A stretch of DNA of 35,206 nt from an uncultured Lachnospiraceae bacterium. GTDB taxonomy: Bacteria; Bacillota; Clostridia; Lachnospirales; Lachnospiraceae. The DNA lies in NCBI GenBank assembly GCA_949502235.1, contig CATBDC010000041.1:1-35206 (forward strand), read 5' to 3'. A program made the translations under genes and the position numbers. Of the stretch, positions 25,510 to 34,023 are shown in pieces (the first letter of the stretch is position 1; each line of letters opens with the position of its first letter). Under the pieces are notes generated by a model. The model was given only the letters and a program-made list of their open reading frames with translations, was not told the DNA's origin and made no database searches.

Positions 25510-26032
25510 GAGTCTCCCCGCCTTCCTGTCCGCACCCTTCAGGCGCTCCAAGCATTTCCTTAAGTCTACTTCGCGCCCGATATAAAATCACCCTGATATT
25601 ACTGTAGGACTTTCCCAGCACACAGCCTATTTCCTCCTGGGAAAGCCCGGAAAAATAATATAAAACAACGGCCTCCCTCTCTGTACTGTCAAGCCTCTGC
25701 ACTGTCTCATAAAGCCTCTTATTCTGCTCCTTATCGATCAGCTCTCCTAAAAGATCTCTGTCCTCCTGCTCTTTATGCACCTGCTGTATTTTCTTATTCC
25801 GCTCACTCCGCCGTTTTTCCTTTCTCCATGCGTCAAAATACAGATTTCTCGCCACCGTAAAAAGCCACGGCAGGATATCGGCCCTTGCAGGCTCCAAAGA
25901 GCAAAGGGCTTTTAAAAAAGTTTCCTGCATCAAATCCTCCGAAAGGGCATGGTTGTGACAAAGGGAGTAAAGGTACAGGTAGACCTGTTTAGCGTACTGC
26001 TCATATACCTTTTCCAGTATATCCTTCTCCAC
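25499..26032 (-). CDS. ECF-type RNA polymerase sigma factor
   Basis: This 177-residue protein has the region 2 sequence YLYLYSLCHNHALSEDLMQETFLKAL with WLFTVARNLYFDAWRK, and the region 4 helix-turn-helix LDSTEREAVVLYYFSGLSQEEIGCVLGKSYSNIRVILYRARSRLKEML. It lacks region 3, as ECF sigmas do. The start is a GTG with AAGGGGG seven bases upstream. It is coupled to the anti-sigma gene, and an ECF-like promoter lies upstream, so it probably controls its own operon. Confidence 0.94.
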   Translation of the reverse strand: MEKDILEKVYEQYAKQVYLYLYSLCHNHALSEDLMQETFLKALCSLEPARADILPWLFTVARNLYFDAWRKEKRRSERNKKIQQVHKEQEDRDLLGELIDKEQNKRLYETVQRLDSTEREAVVLYYFSGLSQEEIGCVLGKSYSNIRVILYRARSRLKEMLGAPEGCGQEGGETHGI

Positions 26033-26053
26033 ATTATCACCCCCTTTGAATGA

Positions 26054-26082
26054 ATAACGAAGAACTCTCCCTGATTGTTACA
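26054..26082 (-). promoter_or_regulatory. Candidate ECF-sigma autoregulated promoter
   Basis: On the minus strand TGTAAC (26077-26082) and CGTTAT (26054-26059) are 17 bases apart. AAC in the -35 and CGT in the -10 box are typical of ECF promoters. It is placed about 20 bases before the sigma gene start. Confidence 0.5.
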
Positions 26083-26114
26083 GATTTTTCCAACCGTACA
26101 GATAGAATTTTCCC

Positions 26115-27437
26115 CTACATATTTAAAAAGACAGAAGCGCAGAAAACGCCGTCTTTTTGCTCTGTCCGCAATACCCCGCCGTAGCGCGACACAATATCCC
26201 GTACGGATTCAAGCCCCAGTCCCGTCCCCTCATGCTTTACGGACAGAAGCCTCCCTTCTTTATCCCGCCTTAATTCTCCCTCCATGGTATTATCTATTGT
26301 AAAATAAAGTGCGCTTCTATCTGCCTTTCCCCGAAAGACAATCCGTCTGTCCTTACTTTTCTGCGCAGCGCATGCGTCAACAGCATTTTCCAGAAGATTT
26401 CCAAGAATCACGGAAAGGTCGTTTCCCGCAACGCCTGTCTCCCCGGGAAGTGAGGCATGTACAATAAAATCAATATCACGCTCTTTTGCCTGCTGCGCAA
26501 AGTACAAAAGAAGAAGATTGACTGTATAGTTGTGACAGAATATGGCAGTACTGTCCTCTGGAAGGGTTCTAAGCCAGCCTGTCAGATATGCTTTCAGCTC
26601 CTCGTACTTTTCATCCTGAAGATACCCTTCCATGACCACGGCATGGTGCCGCATGTCATGCCTTGCTTTCCTGGTCTCCATCATTTTTTTCTGCAGATAA
26701 TCATACTGCAGATTCTCAAGGCTTAGCATATGATTCTGTTTTTCCAGAGTTATATTTTTATCGTACTCATTTACCAGCATGGTCACAATATGATAGATTA
26801 GAAAAGCGCCCGTATCAATGCAGAATAAAAATATACTGTGAGACGGCATAAGGGCAGCCTCAAGACTTGTTTTCCCGCTGCCATACAGATGATGGAACCA
26901 TATCAGATAAAAGGTTGCCGGAATCAGCCACAGATACCGCCATGCCAGATGCCCCGCCTCTTTCTCTACAGCCTTTGTATATATTCTTTTTATATATACA
27001 AACAGAGGCAGAAGAATTAACGCCTGTACTGCAGCCATCACTACAGAAAAAGACCATCGGTAGTACTGCCTCGCCATCGCGGGGAAAATCCGGCCCTCAA
27101 TACATTTCGAACAGACAACTACAAAATCAGCAGTATTAGAGAGCATAAGCAGCGTAAATAAAAGCTTGCCGGGATGAGCCTTAACAGCCCAGAAATAAAA
27201 GATAAAATAAATAGCAGTACTAAGGGCGCTTAACAGTCCTTTTCCGGCAGGGAAAAACAGGATTGCCCATAATACAAGTCCTATCTGAATCATCAAAATA
27301 AGCGCAGAAAAAAAGACGATTACCGTCTTCGGACAGCGCAGGCTGTTTCTGAAAGGATAAAGAGCCAGAATCAGATAAGGCAGAAAGTTTAAAAGAGCAT
27401 ACAATACAATTTCCATCCCTCTGTTAAAATTTATCAT
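26115..27437 (-). CDS. GHKL-family sensor histidine kinase (AgrC/VirS-like)
   Basis: This 440-residue protein has an N-terminal half of about six membrane helices (to about residue 222), a coiled stretch, a phosphoacceptor motif RHDMRHH (His260) and a C-terminal GHKL ATPase (ILGNLLENAVDACAA and GTGLGLESVRDIV). Such kinases often sense peptides and pair with LytTR regulators. Its start overlaps the stop codon of the regulator gene (TAATG), showing translational coupling. No peptide precursor gene is visible nearby. An inverted repeat AAAAAGAC...GTCTTTTT at its 3' end may be a terminator inside the coding sequence. Confidence 0.92.
   Translation of the reverse strand: MINFNRGMEIVLYALLNFLPYLILALYPFRNSLRCPKTVIVFFSALILMIQIGLVLWAILFFPAGKGLLSALSTAIYFIFYFWAVKAHPGKLLFTLLMLSNTADFVVVCSKCIEGRIFPAMARQYYRWSFSVVMAAVQALILLPLFVYIKRIYTKAVEKEAGHLAWRYLWLIPATFYLIWFHHLYGSGKTSLEAALMPSHSIFLFCIDTGAFLIYHIVTMLVNEYDKNITLEKQNHMLSLENLQYDYLQKKMMETRKARHDMRHHAVVMEGYLQDEKYEELKAYLTGWLRTLPEDSTAIFCHNYTVNLLLLYFAQQAKERDIDFIVHASLPGETGVAGNDLSVILGNLLENAVDACAAQKSKDRRIVFRGKADRSALYFTIDNTMEGELRRDKEGRLLSVKHEGTGLGLESVRDIVSRYGGVLRTEQKDGVFCASVFLNM
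26125..26158 (-). terminator. Possible terminator embedded in the end of the GHKL kinase gene
   Basis: AAAAAGAC (26151-26158 on the minus strand) and GTCTTTTT (26125-26132) form an eight-pair stem, with a weak inner GCG/CGC pair and U-rich 3' arm, ending within the last codons of the gene. The pairing is real, but codon constraint makes function uncertain. Confidence 0.35.
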
Positions 27438-28162
27438 TATTCTCTCATCTCCTTCCTCATCCTTTCAAAACAGAAATCCACATAAGCCCCCTGTACGTCC
27501 TTTTTTTTTCTCCGGCTTAAGTATACGGTTTCCCCGCTGCTCATCTCAAAAAGATTTTCCCTGTGGCCTGCAACCTCATAAAAATTCACCACAACCCCCT
27601 TCGAACAGCTGCGGAAGTAGGGATATTCCCTAAGCAGCCCTTCAAACTCGGCCTGGGAAATCCTTGTCCGTATATCCGCTCCCCTTTTGTTGTGAATTGT
27701 AACAACATGATTATAATATTCTGTATAAATGATATTGCGCAGAATCACCTGCTGCCCGTCCGGCAGAATAAGAAAACGGTTTAATTCATACTCCTCCAGA
27801 TTCAGCCTGTCAAGCATGGCCTTTACTCCTTCTTCGGTAACAGGCTTACGAAGGTAATACCGTGCATCTACCTCATAGCTTTCACTCGCAAACTCATTGC
27901 CGGAGGTGCAGAAAACAAGCCGGGCCTCTCTGTCCCTTTCCCGGATCTTCCGGGCAGTATCAATGCCGTCCATGCCGTCCATGTAAATATCCAGCAGAAT
28001 CAGCCCGTATCCGTGAGGATTCCATACAGCAAGAAATTCTTCAGCGCTCTGAAAGCTGTCTATTCTGCCTGCTGTACAGGAAAGAACACACAATTGTGCC
28101 TCTATCATCCTTGTAAGCTGCTCCCTTTCCTTCTGATTGTCATCTATGATTGCAATTCTCAT
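27437..28162 (-). CDS. LytTR-family response regulator
   Basis: This 241-residue protein has a receiver domain (IIDDNQKE, phosphoacceptor Asp58 in LILLDIYMDGMDG, Lys in YLRKPV) and a C-terminal LytTR DNA-binding domain (about 135-235, with YTEYYNHVVTIHNKRG and FRSCSKGVVVNF). It should be phosphorylated by the GHKL kinase encoded next. GGAGA precedes the ATG by six bases. Its promoter is TTGAGT-17-TATGAT (28238-28266), and hairpin copy C lies in its leader. It faces away from the large surface protein gene at 28391, a possible target. Confidence 0.93.
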   Translation of the reverse strand: MRIAIIDDNQKEREQLTRMIEAQLCVLSCTAGRIDSFQSAEEFLAVWNPHGYGLILLDIYMDGMDGIDTARKIRERDREARLVFCTSGNEFASESYEVDARYYLRKPVTEEGVKAMLDRLNLEEYELNRFLILPDGQQVILRNIIYTEYYNHVVTIHNKRGADIRTRISQAEFEGLLREYPYFRSCSKGVVVNFYEVAGHRENLFEMSSGETVYLSRRKKKDVQGAYVDFCFERMRKEMRE

Positions 28163-28190
28163 AATTTTCTCCGTGTTTCAGATAGAACTA

Positions 28191-28218
28191 GTTGCTGTTC
28201 ACTCCCGTTCACAGTATC
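28191..28218. repeat. Dispersed hairpin repeat, copy C (5' UTR of LytTR regulator)
   Basis: A 28-base copy, GTTGCTGTTCAC then TCCC then GTTCACAGTATC. The stem is weaker than copy B (one G-T pair and one mismatch). It ends 28 bases before the regulator start codon, downstream of the predicted promoter. Confidence 0.75.
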
Positions 28219-28237
28219 TAAAATTTTAAACATCTTC

Positions 28238-28266
28238 ATCATACCATAAGAAATAGATGAACTCAA
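28238..28266 (-). promoter_or_regulatory. Promoter of the LytTR/GHKL operon
   Basis: TTGAGT (28261-28266) and TATGAT (28238-28243) are 17 bases apart on the minus strand, with TGG before the -10 box as in the OmpR-type operon promoter. Confidence 0.65.
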
Positions 28267-28390
28267 CTTTGTTATTTTTACCGTTTATGTCAAGAAATTA
28301 CCGCTTAAGACAGGGCTATTGTTTTGTATGATTCCTGCTGTATATACTTTTTTATATTTTTTATATTTTAGAAAAGGAGTGTAATATTTT

Positions 28391-31300
28391 ATGAAGCACA
28401 AAAAACGAAAACCAGTGGCTTTTCTGCTGGCCGCCATAGCGGCGATATCACTTCTGACCGGAAATATACAGACCTTTGCCGCTTTTCCTGTCAGCACAGA
28501 GGCACAGAGCGGAGAAATTTCTAATACACAAGACGATGAAATTCCTGATACAGAGAATAAAAATCCTGTGGTTCCAGATACGCAGGAGCCCGAAGCTTCT
28601 GATACACAGAACACAGAAGCCCCCGGTACGCAGGATAGTGAAATCTCCGGTACACAGGAGGACGGAACCCCTGATACACCGGACAGTGTAACCCCCGGCG
28701 CACAGGAGGACGGGCTTTCCGGGAAGCCGGAGAATACTGCCCCGGACAGTACCCTGTCTCATACAAAGGCAGCCTCTAAAACGCAGCATGGAGTAACCTT
28801 CGAGACAACACAGGATTATGTACATAGTATTTATGCCAATGGGGAGCCTCTGTTAGTCGTGGCTTCTGAAACGAATATACAGTATTCCAAGCTCTATGTA
28901 GATTCCAACCGCAACGGGATCGGCGAGGCAGAGGAAGAAATACTGGATTTTCAGGGTGACGGAACCATGACAGGGGGCGGTATCTATTACGCATCCGGGT
29001 ATGGATATTACCTTCCATATTCCAATATATACGGTGGCTCTAAGGACGGAAACTGCCAGTATGACACCAGCGTTACCCTTGCCGGTAGAACCAGTACTGG
29101 TTCTGACTTTAGTCTCTGGATGCTGTACGGCGGCAATGCGGACGGCACGCTTACGGGCAATACCAATGTAACTATTGCCGGTGGAAAACCCCGGTGGATA
29201 TATGGAGGTTCTCAACGCGGCACGCTAAATGGCGATACAAATATCCATGTTACCGGCGGCTATACAGAAAGTAACATATACGGAGGAAATGCTTTCGGGC
29301 AGGTAAACGGCAATACAAATATCCTCATGGAATCTGGAGAGGCTGTACAGGTCTTCGCTGGCGGCGAGAGGACTTCTTCTGTCAGCGGCACGGCTTCTGT
29401 CACAGTCAGCGGAGGCTTCATTAATACTTTATTTGCCTCCGGAGCCGGGTTTGACGGAACTAATGCGGAAGTTGAAACAACTGAAATCAGTCTTAAGGGC
29501 GGCGATGTCGGTATGTTTTCTGCCTGTCCGTCTGGCCAGAATATGGCGGGAACCATAAACGGCGCCCTGTCTCTTGAATTATCCGGAGATTCTTTTGCAT
29601 ATACCGGACTTTACTTCGGAATGGAGGAAAGGCCTGTTGCCTTAAAGGAAGTATCAGTTGCACTGAAGGACGGAAATATTTCCTCTCTTTCTTTCTGGTC
29701 ACCAATAGAGGAAAGCCTGTCCGTCTCCTTTGATCACGCATCTGCTACAAGTATCATGCTGGCAGACGGCGTACTTGATGCTGCGCAAAGCTCCTCCCTG
29801 TCCTTCCAGAACTGCGGGCAGGCAGATGCCGGATGGAACACCAATCCGTACCTTACTGTATCAGCGCTTCATAAAAATAAATTTGACATCATAACCTTCA
29901 AAGACAGCTATATAAACTATTCGGATGACACAGACACAGACGGAGAAAACGGCCCTTCCTTCTGCTCCGGGAGGCTTGTGCTTGACGGCGGGGCGCTGCG
30001 GGTCATTGGAACAAACGGAAACCTGCTTACCTACATGCCAAAGACGGAATTTATTAATAATCCTCTCCTTATCCGCACAGCATACCATGAGGGACTTAAT
30101 TTTGCGGAAATTCCTGACGGCACCGCCCGTATCCAGTGGATGGACAGAAGCGGAGCCGATAATACGGGAAGCATGGAAGATTCCATATTCGCCGAGACGC
30201 CTTCCGACACACCGGACACGCTGTTTACGCCTGGTGTCTCCGGGTATGACCTGAAAACTGATTTTGTCACGCGCGGAGATTCCTCGGGTATAAGATGGCA
30301 GGGAAAAGCATGGTCCATCGGTACTGCTGATCGTTTTTGTAAATGTGAGGCATACAGCACTTCTCTTGAAGAAAATGTCTTCCCGCTGACAGACACAAGC
30401 ACACAGGTAACCACTGTACTAACGCCCCGTCCTGTAAGCAGCACACCCCCTGCTTCCGGCTGTCCGGTCGTGGGACATAAGGATTCCGAAACCACCTTTT
30501 CCTACACGGTAATTCCTGACGGAACAACCGCCCCGGGCGCCTCTATAGACGGAGACTGCCTGACAGCTTCCGGCACAGGCCAGGTTCATATTTCTGTCAT
30601 GCAGACCCTGAACGGGAAATCATTCCCATATGACACCTATGTACAGATCCTGGGCTGCCCAAAGGAAACGGAATATACCTTTACGGAAAATATGGAAGAG
30701 GACATTGTCCTTACCTTTTATGGAGCAGACTTTGACATCGACAGCACTTTTCTTTCGTATGTTCCATATAATGACTATACGAAAGTACTGGAGGATGACC
30801 GTATCACATTTACTTTAAAAAAGGAAGTTCTGCATACATTAGGTATCACAAAATACGGTTTCCGTGCCCGCGTCAGCATGTATACCCCAGAGGATCCGGG
30901 GTATAGAATCGAATATGATTTTCATTTTACGGTAAATATTGTTCCTCCAAAGGAAGTCACCAGTCCGGTTATAGAGCTTTCACAGACACAGTATCATTAT
31001 GACGGAACCGCCAAAACACCTGCAGTAGTTGTAAAGGACGGAGAAACCATTATCTCCTCTGATGAATACACGGTATCTTATGAAAATAATACAAACACCG
31101 GTACTGCTTCTGTCATAATTACCGACAAGCCCGGCGGCCACTATATTGTAAGCGGAACTGCCGAATTTGAAATCGTAAATACCTACCAGCCGAAAGACGG
31201 CATAGATTATACGACCACACTAAATGAAAACGGCTGGACAAACGGAGATTTTGTTGTTACGGCAAAGGACGGCTATCTTCTCTCAACCGGCAATACCCTG

Positions 31301-32974
31301 GCGGACAGCTGGACGTCTGGCTTAAGAAGAACTGCCGAAACGTCCGGCGATGTTCTGAACTTTTATGTAAAGAATATAAATACCGGAGAGATTTCTCTTT
31401 GTGAAGCAAAAACATATAAAATTGACCGGACAGAGCCCTGTCAGTATGACATTACCTATAATGAAAATTCTGTCAGAAAGCTTCTTCATGAGGTTTCCTT
31501 CGGTCTTCTCTTTAAGGAAAATGTGGATGTTGCAATCACGGCAGAGGATGCCCTAAGCGGGATTAGCAGTATTTCCTATTATCTTTCTGATACTGTGCTG
31601 ACAGAAGAGCAGGTGAGAGGGATTACTGACTGGCAAAGCGGCGAAGTCTTCCGTATCGCTCCGGAAGATGAAAAGAAATTCATTGTCTACGCAAGAGCCG
31701 CAGACCGGGCGGGAAATGTTGTGTGCTTTGCTTCTGACGGCGCGGAATTTGATTTGACACCCCCTGAAATCAAAGGAGTAAAGGAGGAGATTTACTACAC
31801 GACACAGATTGCAGCGGTTACAGATAAACACCCCTGCACCGTGACCTTAAACGGCCAGCCTGCTGCCGGGGACATAACTCTTCCCGGAAACATAGATACA
31901 ACCTATGTCATAAAGGCTGTAGACCAGGCAGGAAACGAGACTGCTGTCACGGTGACAATGAAAACAATTAAAAGCCTTGCTGATTCCATAAGCGGCATTA
32001 CAGAGGATAATGTCACTTCTGCCGACAGGGAACTCCTTACCTCTGTCCAGGCCATGGATACAACCAATGCGACACAGGCGGAAAAGGAAGAGCTAAAGGA
32101 GATTACAGACACCTGCAGCCAGCTCCTTGCAGCGCTTGAAGGGATTCATGAAGATGTCTTACAAGCAGTGCATACCACTGACGGCATCTCAAAGGATACG
32201 GTAAAGCTGTCTGATAAAGAGATTCTAACGCAGGCAGCAGAAACGCTTGAAGACACTTTAACCATGCATAACAGTAATTTTACAGATACAGAAAAACAGG
32301 ATATCGGGGAAGAGCTTGCCCGGATTAGGGAAGCCCTTGAAAGTATCACAAAGGCAGAGGAGACAGAAGCGCTCATCCTGGCGCTCCCAGAGGCAGACAG
32401 GGTAAGTCCGGATGATCTGGCCGCAGAGGCTGCCGCAAAAGAAGCAGAAAAAGCTTATGAAGCTCTCACCGACCATGAGAAAACGCTGGTAGACGCCGAA
32501 AGGCTGACACAGGTACTTGCCGCATTAGTGGATTATAAAATACTGGAGGGTGACAAAAGCGTATGGAAGAAAGAGTCAAACGGTGACATCACCTTCCGCG
32601 CAAATGGTTCTGTCAATAAATTTACCGGGATTCTTGTTGATGGAAAGCCTGTAGATGAAAAAAATTATACCGTAAAAGAAGGAAGCACGATTCTCACTCT
32701 GAAACAGGATTATTTAGGCACGCTTTCCACCGGAGAGCACAGCCTGACCTTCCTTTATTCAGACGGGGAGGCTACTGCTACATTTAATATTCAGGCAGAA
32801 GGCTCTGCAAATAACGGGAATAATGAAAATACAGGAACGGGAAGTAATGGGAATGGAAATACGACTGCCCCGCGAAGCGCAGCCACCGGGGATAATGCCG
32901 GCCTCCTTCTGTGGATTCTTTTGCTTCTGCTGTCTGGAAGTTTTGCAGCTACTGTTCACTTCCGTTCACAGTAG
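28391..32974 (+). CDS. Large secreted surface protein (adhesin-like) with C-terminal wall or membrane anchor
   Basis: This 1527-residue protein begins with a signal peptide (MKHKKRKPVAFLLAAIAAISLLTGNIQTFA). A low-complexity Asp/Thr/Pro stalk (about 35-115, repeated DTQ/GTQ units) follows. A glycine-rich region (about 215-370) with repeated NTNV-IAGG-IYGG motifs suggests a beta-helix. Then come Ig-like domains (TQYHYDGTAKTPAVVVKDGE, about 870-925; DALSGISSISYYLSD, about 1055) and helical FIVAR-like repeats near 1195-1390. The tail is SAATGDNAGLLLWILLLLLSG, a poor sortase-like motif plus one membrane helix. The last residues (ATVHFRSQ) and the stop are encoded by repeat copy D, so the original charged tail was probably replaced. 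AAAAGGAG lies 11 bases before the ATG. It is divergent from the LytTR operon. Confidence 0.85.
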   Translation: MKHKKRKPVAFLLAAIAAISLLTGNIQTFAAFPVSTEAQSGEISNTQDDEIPDTENKNPVVPDTQEPEASDTQNTEAPGTQDSEISGTQEDGTPDTPDSVTPGAQEDGLSGKPENTAPDSTLSHTKAASKTQHGVTFETTQDYVHSIYANGEPLLVVASETNIQYSKLYVDSNRNGIGEAEEEILDFQGDGTMTGGGIYYASGYGYYLPYSNIYGGSKDGNCQYDTSVTLAGRTSTGSDFSLWMLYGGNADGTLTGNTNVTIAGGKPRWIYGGSQRGTLNGDTNIHVTGGYTESNIYGGNAFGQVNGNTNILMESGEAVQVFAGGERTSSVSGTASVTVSGGFINTLFASGAGFDGTNAEVETTEISLKGGDVGMFSACPSGQNMAGTINGALSLELSGDSFAYTGLYFGMEERPVALKEVSVALKDGNISSLSFWSPIEESLSVSFDHASATSIMLADGVLDAAQSSSLSFQNCGQADAGWNTNPYLTVSALHKNKFDIITFKDSYINYSDDTDTDGENGPSFCSGRLVLDGGALRVIGTNGNLLTYMPKTEFINNPLLIRTAYHEGLNFAEIPDGTARIQWMDRSGADNTGSMEDSIFAETPSDTPDTLFTPGVSGYDLKTDFVTRGDSSGIRWQGKAWSIGTADRFCKCEAYSTSLEENVFPLTDTSTQVTTVLTPRPVSSTPPASGCPVVGHKDSETTFSYTVIPDGTTAPGASIDGDCLTASGTGQVHISVMQTLNGKSFPYDTYVQILGCPKETEYTFTENMEEDIVLTFYGADFDIDSTFLSYVPYNDYTKVLEDDRITFTLKKEVLHTLGITKYGFRARVSMYTPEDPGYRIEYDFHFTVNIVPPKEVTSPVIELSQTQYHYDGTAKTPAVVVKDGETIISSDEYTVSYENNTNTGTASVIITDKPGGHYIVSGTAEFEIVNTYQPKDGIDYTTTLNENGWTNGDFVVTAKDGYLLSTGNTLADSWTSGLRRTAETSGDVLNFYVKNINTGEISLCEAKTYKIDRTEPCQYDITYNENSVRKLLHEVSFGLLFKENVDVAITAEDALSGISSISYYLSDTVLTEEQVRGITDWQSGEVFRIAPEDEKKFIVYARAADRAGNVVCFASDGAEFDLTPPEIKGVKEEIYYTTQIAAVTDKHPCTVTLNGQPAAGDITLPGNIDTTYVIKAVDQAGNETAVTVTMKTIKSLADSISGITEDNVTSADRELLTSVQAMDTTNATQAEKEELKEITDTCSQLLAALEGIHEDVLQAVHTTDGISKDTVKLSDKEILTQAAETLEDTLTMHNSNFTDTEKQDIGEELARIREALESITKAEETEALILALPEADRVSPDDLAAEAAAKEAEKAYEALTDHEKTLVDAERLTQVLAALVDYKILEGDKSVWKKESNGDITFRANGSVNKFTGILVDGKPVDEKNYTVKEGSTILTLKQDYLGTLSTGEHSLTFLYSDGEATATFNIQAEGSANNGNNENTGTGSNGNGNTTAPRSAATGDNAGLLLWILLLLLSGSFAATVHFRSQ

Positions 32975-33079
32975 CATTCGTAAATCCATCTAAAATTGCC
33001 TTCGGCAATAGGATTTGCTCATACCTGAATCACTTTCTTACGGTCTGCGCAGTAAATGCGCAGACCGGTGAACAGACAA
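32948..33079. mobile_element. MITE-like structured repeat, long copy D
   Basis: This element of about 130 bases aligns along its length with the element at 33891-34023. It has hairpin 1 (GCTACTGT/ACAGTAGC, 32948-32975), hairpin 2 (outer GTAAATCC/GGATTTGC with inner ATTGCC/GGCAAT, 32980-33018), a shared single-stranded CACTTTCTTACG segment, and hairpin 3 (GGTCTGCGC/GCGCAGACC, 33042-33066). The right terminal repeat is cut short (GTGAACAG, 33068-33075), and no target duplication is seen. Its left end supplies the stop codon of the surface protein and its right end truncates the abiEii toxin gene. Confidence 0.85.
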
Positions 33080-33185
33080 GTGTAACATAATAATCTTTTT
33101 CAATGATTACAGGAGGTATATGCAGTTCGTTAGAAGCAGCGATGATAAGCTCACTGAATGCTTCGTGGTCATGATGTAAATTCAT
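33030..33185 (-). pseudogene. Truncated AbiEii-type toxin gene, 5' remnant
   Basis: On the minus strand an ATG at 33185 overlaps the end of the AbiEi gene by 17 bases. It reads MNLHHDHEAFSELIIAASNELHIPPVIIEKDYYVTLV, matching the N-terminus of AbiEii/AbiGii nucleotidyltransferase toxins (the IIEKDYYVTL motif). After about 37 codons the frame enters repeat element D (from 33075 down), adds 14 unrelated residues and stops at 33030. The nucleotidyltransferase core is missing, so the toxin must be inactive. Confidence 0.8.
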
Positions 33186-33795
33186 AAATAATTCCCCATT
33201 CAATCAGTTTTTTTGCAGTAGAACCCGTAATGCCAGGCAGCACGCTGGAAAGCAGTTCCTTACTATAATTCCGCTGCTTTGCATAGTTTTTCAGAAGAAT
33301 TCCCGTATCAGAATCAGAAAGCTCGGAATATTTTTCTGTCTGGGAAACGGCATCCAAAAACTGGAGCAGTCCGGCGTTTTCCGATGTTATAGTCGTGGCG
33401 GGCCGTTTCAGTCGGACGGCCTGGGAACCTACGGTAACGGTACGCCCCTTTGTCGATTCCTTTGACGTTACGATCTCCAGTGTTGCCGGCATCTGGGTTG
33501 TCAGACCAATCTGATTGGCAAAAGTGGCTCCGGCGAAGTATCCATAGGTTTCTGTTGTACTTTGCACATATTTGCGCATAATGACTTTCATGGGATCTAA
33601 ATAACTTTTTTTCAGCAGCCGTGATGCTTTGGGAAGATAATAAATCCCGGTATCAAAACGCGCCAGATCGCCTGACCTGAGCATCCGTTTGAAATACTGG
33701 CGCAACGCATTATCATTAAGCCCATCCAGCCGGATCTCATTTATGAAGATTGGTTCGTTATAACCATAGTTTTTTTCCAGATATTCCTTCAGCAT
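33169..33795 (-). CDS. AbiEi-like (DUF6088-type) antitoxin and transcriptional regulator, orphan
   Basis: This protein of about 208 residues matches the AbiEi antitoxin/DUF6088 group: an N-terminal winged helix (FINEIRLDGLNDNALRQYFKRMLRSGDLARFDTGIYYLPK) and a C-terminal domain (TYGYFAGATFANQIGLTTQMPATLEIVTSKESTKGRTVTVG). AbiEi represses its operon and opposes the AbiEii toxin (type IV system). I choose the ATG at 33795, with AAGGAG 11 bases upstream; the frame extends to 33822, at the predicted transcription start. A weak promoter TTGACA-19-TATAAA lies at 33832-33862. The toxin gene that should follow is truncated, so this antitoxin has lost its partner. Confidence 0.85.
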   Translation of the reverse strand: MLKEYLEKNYGYNEPIFINEIRLDGLNDNALRQYFKRMLRSGDLARFDTGIYYLPKASRLLKKSYLDPMKVIMRKYVQSTTETYGYFAGATFANQIGLTTQMPATLEIVTSKESTKGRTVTVGSQAVRLKRPATTITSENAGLLQFLDAVSQTEKYSELSDSDTGILLKNYAKQRNYSKELLSSVLPGITGSTAKKLIEWGIIYEFTS

Positions 33796-33890
33796 ACAGG
33801 TATCCACTCCTTCCACCTCCATACTACTATATTTATACCTAAAAGGTCAATAGATGTGTCAAGATATAGTTTGTATGTTTTTTGCAGAAT

Positions 33891-34023
33891 GTTACTGTTC
33901 ACTCCGTTCACAGTAACATTCGCAAATCCATTTAAAATTCGCTTCGCGAATGGGATTTGCTCACACCTGAATCACTTTCTTACGTACTTTGCAGTAAATG
34001 CAAAGTACTGTGTGAACAGTAAC
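33891..34023. mobile_element. MITE-like structured repeat, long copy E, with TIRs and target duplication
   Basis: This 133-base element starts GTTACTGTTCAC and ends GTGAACAGTAAC, perfect 12-bp terminal inverted repeats. It is flanked by an exact 8-base direct repeat TGCAGAAT (33883-33890 and 34024-34031), the mark of transposition. Inside are hairpin 1 (33891-33917), hairpin 2 (GCAAATCC/GGATTTGC with inner ATTCGC/GCGAAT, 33922-33960) and hairpin 3 (GTACTTTGC/GCAAAGTAC, 33984-34008). It has no coding capacity. It accounts for most of the gene-free stretch 33823-34173; 34032-34115 holds nothing I recognise. Confidence 0.9.
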
